Positions 7,393 through 12,519 of a stretch of DNA of 18,696 bases are shown here, in pieces. Made by a program: the position numbers and the translations under genes. The DNA is from Deltaproteobacteria bacterium (GTDB lineage Bacteria; Desulfobacterota; Binatia; DP-6): assembly GCA_005879205.1 (NCBI GenBank), contig VBLD01000106.1:1-18696 (forward strand). Direction: 5' to 3'. Numbering within the stretch: position 1 is the first letter of the stretch; each line of letters opens with the position of its first letter. The notes beneath the pieces are model-generated. The model searched no databases. It saw only the letters and a program-made list of their open reading frames with translations, and had not been told where the DNA came from.

Positions 7393-8754
7393 ATGCAAGC
7401 TGGCCGGATGCTTTCCCTCCTCGTTGCCGCTCTCCTCCTCGCGGGCGCCGTGGTCGCCGGGTTGCCCTGGACGGCCGCGGACCTTGCCCGGGCACGCAAG
7501 GGTTATGGCGGCGGGAGCTACGGCGGCGGGGGCTACGGCAAGGGGGGCTACAAGCCCTGCCGCCGTTCGTGCCAGGTGAAGAAGTGCAGGAGTAGCTGCG
7601 GCAAGGCGCGGCGCACCTGCGTCTTCTGCGCGAAGCAGGACGGCCACGAGCGGATGCAGGCGTGCGCGGGGCTGACCTCGGCGGCGGTGGTTCGCTCGTG
7701 CAAGCAGCGGATCAAGGGCGACGTCCGCAGCATCGCGAACGCCTGCAAGGGCCGGACGGGTGGGTGCAACGGCTGTTGCCGCGGGGACTACTCCGCCGCC
7801 TGCACGGACACCTTCTCGGGTACGAGCGGATTCGGCGACTACTTCCGGACCGTCAAGAGGTACGGAAAGTCCCACCGCTACGTGCCGAGCTGCAACGCAC
7901 CCTCGACCGGCACAGGCGGCGACTGCGCCGCCACCTGTCAGCGCGAGGCCGACGTCGCGACCAGGCAGTGCGGCAAGCGCGGTGGCGCTGACTGCCTGCA
8001 GGGCGTTCAGGCGGCGCTGCAACAGTGCCTCACGTCGCGCTGTGGCGCGACCACCAGCACGACGAGCACGCTTCCCAGGACGGGCATTTCCACGACGAGC
8101 ACGCTCCCGCCGATCGTCACCACTACGACCATCCCCCGGCTCGGCACGACCACCACGACGGTTCCCGGGAATCCGTGCGCCGCCCTCGCCTGCGACCAGT
8201 ACGACAACTTCTGCCGGGACTTCTCCTGCACCGCGTACCCCGGGGGCGCCGCCTGCACCTATGTTTCGAAGCCGTCCACCTGCGACGACGGCGACGCCTG
8301 CAACGGCTACGAGTTCCTCGACTGTGCGACGGGGTGCCAGCCCGGAGCGGGAAACCCGTGCCCACAGTCCGATCTCTGCACCAGCTACCACTGCACGAGC
8401 GTCGACAACGTCGCCTCGTGCAACCAGACCGCCCTTCCTCCCCCGAGCTGTGACGACGGCAACGCGTGCAACGGCTACGAGTACTTCGACTGTACGGCGG
8501 GATGCCAGCCCGGAGCGGGGAACCCGTGTGCAGCATCCGACTTCTGCTACGCGTACGAGTGCACGAGCATCAACAACTCTCCGTCGTGCACCCAGATCGT
8601 CCTCACGGTCCCCACCTGCGACGACGGCGACGCCTGCAACGGCCAGGAGACCTTCGACTGCGCATCAGGCGTCTGCGTGCAGGGACCGCCGGTCTTCTGT
8701 CCGGTGGGCAAGCACTGCGTAAGCCAGGACAACAGCCCGCAGTGTGAAAGCTGA
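7393..8754 (+). CDS. Secreted Cys-rich repeat protein with Thr-rich linker
   Basis: 453 residues from ATG 7393; ATG 7408 is an alternative, but 7393 adds an Arg to the signal-peptide n-region. Order: signal peptide (about 1-23, hydrophobic 'MLSLLVAALLLAGAVVAG'); Gly/Tyr/Lys-rich spacer ('GYGGGSYGGGGYGKGGY', about 36-53); a first Cys-rich domain (about 54-215); a low-complexity Thr/Ser/Pro linker ('TTSTTSTLP', 'TTTTIP', 'TTTTTVP', about 217-256); then three Cys-rich repeats with 'CDDGDACNGYE..DC..GCQPGAG' and a partial fourth ending 'CPVGKHCVSQDNSPQC'. The many paired Cys residues imply disulfides and an extracytoplasmic home. Such Thr-linker/Cys-rich proteins recur in deltaproteobacteria-like genomes (general knowledge), with no assigned function. 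No enzyme motif is seen. It is divergently transcribed from the sulfatase-fold gene. Confidence 0.82.
   Translation: MQAGRMLSLLVAALLLAGAVVAGLPWTAADLARARKGYGGGSYGGGGYGKGGYKPCRRSCQVKKCRSSCGKARRTCVFCAKQDGHERMQACAGLTSAAVVRSCKQRIKGDVRSIANACKGRTGGCNGCCRGDYSAACTDTFSGTSGFGDYFRTVKRYGKSHRYVPSCNAPSTGTGGDCAATCQREADVATRQCGKRGGADCLQGVQAALQQCLTSRCGATTSTTSTLPRTGISTTSTLPPIVTTTTIPRLGTTTTTVPGNPCAALACDQYDNFCRDFSCTAYPGGAACTYVSKPSTCDDGDACNGYEFLDCATGCQPGAGNPCPQSDLCTSYHCTSVDNVASCNQTALPPPSCDDGNACNGYEYFDCTAGCQPGAGNPCAASDFCYAYECTSINNSPSCTQIVLTVPTCDDGDACNGQETFDCASGVCVQGPPVFCPVGKHCVSQDNSPQCES
8170..8691 (+). repeat. Three tandem 56-codon Cys-rich repeats
   Basis: The conserved core 'tg(c/t)gacgacggc' starts at 8281, 8449 and 8617, a spacing of exactly 168 bp each time. 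The protein unit is roughly NPC-x(n)-C-x(n)-CTS-x(n)-SC-x(n)-P-x-CDDG(D/N)ACNG(Y/Q)E-x(2)-DC-x(2)-G-C. The nearly unchanged DNA between the first two copies ('gcaacggctacgagt') suggests recent duplication or gene conversion. Confidence 0.8.
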
Positions 8755-8814
8755 CTGACGGCGGGAGCCACTGAGCTTCCGGGGGGCGTTCCTCAGCCCA
8801 CGCGAAACCGGGTA
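8755..8814. other. Intergenic stretch after the Cys-rich gene; weak hairpin only
   Basis: GGGAGC (8763-8768) can pair with GCTTCC (8775-8780) across a 6-base loop, and CTGAG (8771-8775) can pair alternatively with CTCAG (8792-8796). Neither is followed by a T-run, so a Rho-independent terminator is not supported. Nothing else is seen. Confidence 0.25.
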
Positions 8815-9333
8815 GTGTCGCCTTCCGGAACGAGGTCGGGAGGGAACGAGATTCTCGTCGGCAAGGGCGAAGGTCCCGTCTACCAGCTCGGCAACCGCAT
8901 CCAGCACGCGCTGCGCGCCTACACGCCGCGTGACCAGAAGGCCGTGCGTACCGCCGCCGAGACTTTCGTCGCCAACCCGAAGCTCGACGTCGTGACGGTC
9001 ATCTCCCAGCTCGGTGTCGGTGAGGCGCTCGTCTCCACCCTGCAGGAGAACGGCGTGCCGATCCCGGTCGAGCGCACGCTGATCCGTCCGCCGCGAAGTC
9101 GCATGGGGGCAATCACGGCGGAGGAGCGCGCTGCCGTGCGGGCGCGGACTCCGAATCGGCGCCAAGTACGACGTTCCCGTGAACCGCGAGTCGGCGTACG
9201 AGACCCTGAGTCGGCGGCGGGCATGGTCGAGACCATGGCGAAGCAGGCCGCGCGCACCGTCGGCAGCCAGATCGGCCGGCAGATCCTGCGCGGGGTCCTG
9301 GGTGGCATTCTCGGCGGCTCGCGTCGCGGGTAG
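8815..9333 (+). pseudogene. Internally deleted HerA-like DUF853 (YjgR-type) ATPase remnant
   Basis: The 172-codon frame begins like the N-terminal tip of DUF853 helicases ('NEILVGKGEGPVYQL'; family members read ILxGKGxxPVYLLPKMANRHG). Instead of running into the Walker A core it jumps straight to the family's C-terminal domain: 'QLGNRIQHALRAYTPRDQKAV', 'ANPKLDVVTVISQLGVGEALVS', 'VERTLIRPPRSRMGAITAEER'. About 300-350 codons holding both ATP-binding motifs are missing, with the join near 8880-8886. Further on, 'IGAKYDVPVNRESAYETL' (matching the family's YGKYExxVDRESAFEML) is in the next frame (about 9146-9205). The family terminus 'MVETMAKQAARTVGSQIG...RGVLGGILGG' is back in the first frame, so two compensating shifts are also present. 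It is non-functional as an ATPase. GTG at 8815 is only the formal ORF start. Confidence 0.75.
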
Positions 9334-9387
9334 GGTGCGAGCGTTGGCCTTCCCGGAACGGCCGATTCGGGTCTATACCGGGACGCG

Positions 9388-9394
9388 AAGGAGG
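9388..9394 (+). promoter_or_regulatory. Strong ribosome-binding site for the truncated haemoglobin gene
   Basis: 'aaggagg' lies 5 bases before ATG 9400, a near-perfect Shine-Dalgarno match that fixes the start of the haemoglobin gene and marks the head of the four-gene unit. Confidence 0.75.
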
Positions 9395-9399
9395 GACGC

Positions 9400-9792
9400 A
9401 TGGCTGCTCAACCAAAGGCGACGCTCTACGAACGCCTGGGTGGCGTCTACAACATTGCAACGGTGGTCGACGATCTCATAGATCGCGTCATGGTCGATCC
9501 CCGCCTCAACGCCAACCCGCTCGTCGACGAAGCCCACCACAAGTTTCCACCGGCCGGCTTCAAGTACCTGGTGACGGAAATGGTGTGCTGGGCCAGTGGC
9601 GGGCCGCAAAAGTATACCGGGCGCTCCATGGCCGACTCGCACCGTGACCTCAAGATCACGCCGAAGGAGTGGGACGCCTTCCTCGATGACTTCAAGCAAA
9701 CTCTGAGCAAGTTCGAGGTTCCCGCCCCGGAGCAGGCCGAGCTCGTAGCGATCGTGCAGAGCACGTACCGAGACATCGTCGTCGGCACATGA
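9400..9792 (+). CDS. Group I truncated haemoglobin (2/2Hb)
   Basis: A 130-residue protein of PF01152 type. Seen: A-helix 'LYERLGGVYNIATVVDDLI', the 'ASGGPQKYTGRSM' turn and 'ADSHRDLKIT' with the proximal haem ligand H81, then the G/H helices to 'VQSTYRDIV'. At the helix-B pair that is Phe-Tyr in classical members it reads L26-I27, so the Tyr(B10) that hydrogen-bonds bound O2 appears absent; some other bacterial group I proteins also have Ile or Val there. No signal peptide, so cytoplasmic. The family binds O2/NO and takes part in NO detoxification, O2 handling or peroxidase-like chemistry. ATG is set by a strong ribosome-binding site. The stop overlaps the next ATG (ATGA, 9789-9792), giving translational coupling to the membrane protein gene. 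Confidence 0.87.
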   Translation: MAAQPKATLYERLGGVYNIATVVDDLIDRVMVDPRLNANPLVDEAHHKFPPAGFKYLVTEMVCWASGGPQKYTGRSMADSHRDLKITPKEWDAFLDDFKQTLSKFEVPAPEQAELVAIVQSTYRDIVVGT

Positions 9793-10232
9793 TCCCATTG
9801 CCCACCTGGATGCGACGTGCCCTCTACGCCACGGCGGTCATGAACATCCTCGCCGCCGGCGGATTCGTCCCCGCCGCGAGCCCGATCCGTGCGCTCCTCG
9901 GATTTCCGGAGACCGCTCACCCGCTCTACCTCCTTACCATCGGCATGTTCATCCTCACCTTCGGGCTCGGGTATCTCTGGGCCGCGGTGGCCGGACGGGC
10001 GGAGCGTCTCTTCATTACGCTCGCGGCCGGCGGCAAGCTGACGTTCTTCACGTTGCTCGCGGGGTGCTGGGCGGCCGGAACGGTGCCCCTGCGCTTGCCG
10101 CTCGTCGGCGCGGGCGACCTGGTCTTCGGCGTGCTGTTCGTCGTGTGGCTGCTCGGCGTGCGGGACGTTGCATCTGACGACGTCCGCCCCGCGGTGCCCG
10201 CCGGCGTGCCGGCGTCGCGGGCGCGCGGCTGA
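9789..10232 (+). CDS. Four-helix integral membrane protein (DoxX-like size), function unknown
   Basis: 147 residues with four hydrophobic segments (about 11-30, 45-67, 75-97 and 107-123) and a short Pro/Ala-rich hydrophilic tail. Pattern elements include 'RRALYATAVMNILAAGGFVP', 'FGLGYLWAAVAGRAERLF', 'GGKLTFFTLL' and 'GAGDLVFGVLFVVWL'. This resembles uncharacterised four-TM proteins of the DoxX/SURF4-like size class, but I cannot assign a named family with certainty. It overlaps the haemoglobin stop by 4 bp (ATGA) and the next gene's start by 1 bp (TGATG), so the three genes are made together. A membrane partner for haem/O2/NO or lipid-related chemistry is a guess from context. Confidence 0.78.
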   Translation: MIPLPTWMRRALYATAVMNILAAGGFVPAASPIRALLGFPETAHPLYLLTIGMFILTFGLGYLWAAVAGRAERLFITLAAGGKLTFFTLLAGCWAAGTVPLRLPLVGAGDLVFGVLFVVWLLGVRDVASDDVRPAVPAGVPASRARG

Positions 10233-10636
10233 TGCTGGACCACGTCTCGATCCCGGTCGCAGACCTCGACCGCGCCGCCCGCTTCTACGACGCCGTGCTG
10301 GCGACGATCGGGCTCCGCCGTCGAAAGGAGCGGACCGGCGCGATCGGCTATGGGCCGGAGACGCGAGCGGCGCCCGTGTTCTGGCTCCTCGGGCGCCGGG
10401 GCGACGGCGGCGCGCGGCCCGGCCTCGGTCTGCACGTGAGCTTCGTGGCCCCGGATCGCCCGAGCGTCGAGGCGTTCCACGCGACGGCGCTCCGCTGCGG
10501 AGGGCTCGACGCCGGGGCCCCCGGATTGCGGCCGCAGTACACCATGCCGTTCTACGGCGCCTTCGTGCTCGACCTCGACGGGTTCAAGATCGAGGCGGTC
10601 TGCCGCGCGGCGCTTGAACCCACCGCGGCTGCCTGA
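10232..10636 (+). CDS. VOC superfamily (glyoxalase/dioxygenase-like) protein
   Basis: A 134-residue protein with the paired beta-alpha-beta-beta-beta modules of vicinal-oxygen-chelate proteins: 'MLDHVSIPVADLDRAARFYDAVL' at the start and 'YGAFVLDLDGFKIEAV' near the end. Likely metal ligands are H4, H68 (in 'GLHVSF') and E121 (in 'KIEAVC'), the usual His/His/Glu arrangement. Members are glyoxalases, fosfomycin/glutathione-type resistance proteins or dioxygenases; single-copy short members like this one often lack a known substrate. TGATG overlap with the preceding membrane-protein gene. The next gene starts 20 bp after the stop. The neighbouring MAPEG gene, whose family often uses glutathione, makes a thiol-conjugate or electrophile role possible, but this is inference. 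Confidence 0.85.
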   Translation: MLDHVSIPVADLDRAARFYDAVLATIGLRRRKERTGAIGYGPETRAAPVFWLLGRRGDGGARPGLGLHVSFVAPDRPSVEAFHATALRCGGLDAGAPGLRPQYTMPFYGAFVLDLDGFKIEAVCRAALEPTAAA

Positions 10637-10656
10637 TAGGCGAGCCACCGCCGGTC

Positions 10657-11097
10657 ATGGGCGATCTCGCGCACAACCCCGCCTTCCGCGCCTACGCGCT
10701 CTTTGCGGCGCTTCTCTGCCTGAACCTCTTCGGCCTGTGGCTCTACAGCGGCCTCACCCGGAACCGTACGAAGACCCTGATCAACCCCGAGGACGCCGCG
10801 TTGCTCAAGGGTCGGACGACCGTCGAACGCGATCCGCCCGAGGTGGCGCGCGTGCTGCGCGCGCACGCCAACGCGATGGCGAACATCCTGCCGTTCCTGG
10901 TCCTCGGGTTCCTGTACGTCGTCCTCGGCGCCAGCCGTACCGGCGCCATCGTCTACTTCGGAGTGTTCACGCTGGCTCGCTACATCCATAGCGTCGCGTA
11001 CGTCGCCGCGGTGCAACCGTGGCGCACCGTATCCTTCCTGGTGGGACTGCTCGCTGCGATCGGGCTGCTCGTCCAGGTGACCATGCGCGCGCTCTGA
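10657..11097 (+). CDS. MAPEG family membrane protein, mPGES-1-like
   Basis: 146 residues with about four membrane helices (about 10-32, 74-92, 94-118 and 123-143). The loop-to-helix motif 'ERDPPEVARVLRAHANAMANILPFLVLGF' matches the MAPEG (PF01124) signature of microsomal prostaglandin-E synthase 1 (ERCLRAHRND...FLFLGF in the human protein). 'ARYIHSVAY' and 'QPWRTVSF' match its GRVAHTVAY and APIRSVTY. R123 would sit at the catalytic Arg position (Arg126 in human PTGES, by eye with one gap). MAPEG proteins are trimeric membrane enzymes that use glutathione to isomerise or conjugate lipid peroxides and electrophiles. No strong ribosome-binding site is visible before ATG 10657. A 7-bp hairpin directly follows the stop. 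Likely last gene of the haemoglobin unit. Confidence 0.85.
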   Translation: MGDLAHNPAFRAYALFAALLCLNLFGLWLYSGLTRNRTKTLINPEDAALLKGRTTVERDPPEVARVLRAHANAMANILPFLVLGFLYVVLGASRTGAIVYFGVFTLARYIHSVAYVAAVQPWRTVSFLVGLLAAIGLLVQVTMRAL

Positions 11098-11098
11098 C

Positions 11099-11116
11099 GC
11101 GGTCCGCACGGACCGC
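11099..11116 (+). terminator. Hairpin directly after the MAPEG stop codon (no T-tract)
   Basis: GCGGTCC (11099-11105) pairs perfectly with GGACCGC (11110-11116) around a GCAC loop, one base after the TGA. No run of T follows; instead a purine-rich ribosome-binding region starts. It may be a processing or attenuation hairpin separating the MAPEG unit from the next gene rather than a full intrinsic terminator. Confidence 0.35.
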
Positions 11117-11120
11117 AGCG

Positions 11121-11131
11121 GAGGGGGGAGG
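11121..11131 (+). promoter_or_regulatory. Purine-rich ribosome-binding site that sets the start at 11133
   Basis: 'gaggggggagg' ends one base before ATG 11133. It is the best Shine-Dalgarno-like tract near the gene and is the reason for choosing 11133 over the longer frame opening at 11019 inside the MAPEG gene, though the spacing to the nearest GGAGG is short. Confidence 0.5.
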
Positions 11132-11132
11132 A

Positions 11133-12413
11133 ATGGGCGCGGCCAGGCGGCCGAAGCTCGTCGTGCACGTCAACGGCAAGGTCTTCAAGGCGAACCTGCG
11201 CCCGTCGATCACGGGGGCCTTCACGACGGTCGGTGTGATCCTGAACGGGCTCTCGCAGCACGTCCGGATCGGGCGGGGCAGCATCAAGACGCTCCTCATC
11301 AGCTGCGGCGGGTTCAACCTCGCGACGGCGACGTTTCCCTTCACGGTCGATTGCGCCGGCGCGTACACGGACAACACGTTCAAGGGGCTCGTGCCGCCGC
11401 CGAACCCGAAAGGCTGGGCGGCTGGGAGCGGCCTGCAGGTGACGTTCCTGTCGTTCGACGGCACCCGGTACGCGGGCACGTCCGATCCCACGACCGGCGT
11501 CTTCCATCTCGGGCGGACGTTTCTCTGTTTCACGCTCGAGAACGGAAGCTTTCCCGTCCCCGACACGATCGACGGAACCGTCGATGCGAGCGGAGACGGG
11601 TTCAGCGGCACCTTCACGGGAGCGTTCCAGGCCGGACGCTCGTGCCTGCAGCGCTTCGGTACGGCCATGGGCGAGCGCGTCACCACCGCGGGGTGCGGCA
11701 ACCTCGTGCTCGACCCGGGCGAGGAGTGCGACGGCGGCGCCTGCTGCGCCGCCGACTGCACGTGGCGGCCCGACGGCACCATCTGCGCGTTCGATTCCTG
11801 GTCGTGCTTCGACTACACCTGCTACCCCTCGCATCTGTGCCTGTTCGACTCCACCTCGCAGCCCGACGGCGACCGCGACGGCGTCGCCGACCGGTGCGAC
11901 CCGTGCACGGGCGGAGGTCCGATCGCATCCTCCCGCCTCGTAATCGACGGCCTCGATGGCCCGGCGGGCACGGCCCGTCTCACCGCTCGCGGGGCGATCG
12001 TCGTCCCGACTGGCTCGCTCGATCCTTCCACGCACGGCGTCCGGCTTCGCATCGTCGACATCACCCGGACGGTGCTCGTCGACGTGACGGTGGCGGGCGG
12101 CGGCTACGATCGCGCCACCCACACGGGATGGAGGTCCCGGAGCAGCGGACGCGGCTGGAGTTATCGCGGGCCGGTGGGGCCACTCGAGCGGATCACGCTG
12201 ATCCTATCCGCGGACGCGCCCGCGACGGTACGGTTCCGGCTCCGCGGCGTACCCGCACCGCCGGCGACGGCGCCTGTCCTCCCGCTCACGCTGACGGTCG
12301 TCCTCGACCCGCCGCTCGCGATCACCGGGCTCTGCGGTGAGACGTTCTACGAACCGCCTGGCTCGACGTGTGAACTCGCGCGCGACGGCCGGCGGATCCT
12401 CTGCCGCTCCTAG
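11133..12413 (+). CDS. Cys-rich multidomain protein with DxDxDG loop and shared C-terminal module
   Basis: 426 residues. The N-terminal half (about 1-185) is beta-rich ('LVVHVNGKVFKANLRP', 'TDNTFKGLVPPPNPKGW', 'DTIDGTVDASGDGFSGTFTG') and not recognised. Then comes a 'CGNLVLDPGEECDGGACCAADC' element (about 188-210) of the myxococcal Cys-rich type, more Cys pairs, and a thrombospondin-type-3-like calcium loop 'DGDRDGVADRCDPC' (about 245-258). A C-terminal module (about 260-426) contains 'GVRLRIVD', 'VAGGGYDRATHTGWR', 'WSYRGPVGP' and ends 'ARDGRRILCRS'; the same module closes the next gene. The Cys and calcium features imply an extracytoplasmic protein, yet no signal peptide is seen after ATG 11133 ('MGAARRPKLVVHV') or in the 38 codons upstream. 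It lies 35 bp after MAPEG, separated by a hairpin. Function unknown. Confidence 0.75.
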   Translation: MGAARRPKLVVHVNGKVFKANLRPSITGAFTTVGVILNGLSQHVRIGRGSIKTLLISCGGFNLATATFPFTVDCAGAYTDNTFKGLVPPPNPKGWAAGSGLQVTFLSFDGTRYAGTSDPTTGVFHLGRTFLCFTLENGSFPVPDTIDGTVDASGDGFSGTFTGAFQAGRSCLQRFGTAMGERVTTAGCGNLVLDPGEECDGGACCAADCTWRPDGTICAFDSWSCFDYTCYPSHLCLFDSTSQPDGDRDGVADRCDPCTGGGPIASSRLVIDGLDGPAGTARLTARGAIVVPTGSLDPSTHGVRLRIVDITRTVLVDVTVAGGGYDRATHTGWRSRSSGRGWSYRGPVGPLERITLILSADAPATVRFRLRGVPAPPATAPVLPLTLTVVLDPPLAITGLCGETFYEPPGSTCELARDGRRILCRS

Positions 12414-12519
12414 CCAGGACGACTCGCGTTAGTTGAAATTAAAGTCGCGCCGCTCGGTCGAAAAGCCTGGACGCCGGCCCGCGAGCCGCAGTAAAAGCGT
12501 CGTCCACGGACGTCTCCTG
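12414..12519. promoter_or_regulatory. Intergenic region with weak promoter candidate (12468-12497)
   Basis: TGGACG (12468-12473), an 18-bp spacer and TAAAAG (12492-12497) each match the sigma-70 consensus at 4 of 6 positions and precede the ELWxxDGT gene by 22 bp. An AT-rich patch 'ttgaaattaaag' (12433-12444) stands out against the GC-rich background. It has no coding signature. Confidence 0.25.

Noticed and set aside
6083..7579. A 498-codon + strand frame opposite the second sulfatase-fold gene
   Set aside because: It is a shadow frame. All sulfatase motifs are on the - strand, and the frame runs without change of character into the Cys-rich gene region.
8035..8165. CRISPR-like or short tandem DNA repeat in the 'accacgacgagcac' stretch
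   Set aside because: The repeats are irregular and encode the Thr/Ser/Pro linker of the Cys-rich protein in frame. There are no spacers of uniform length.
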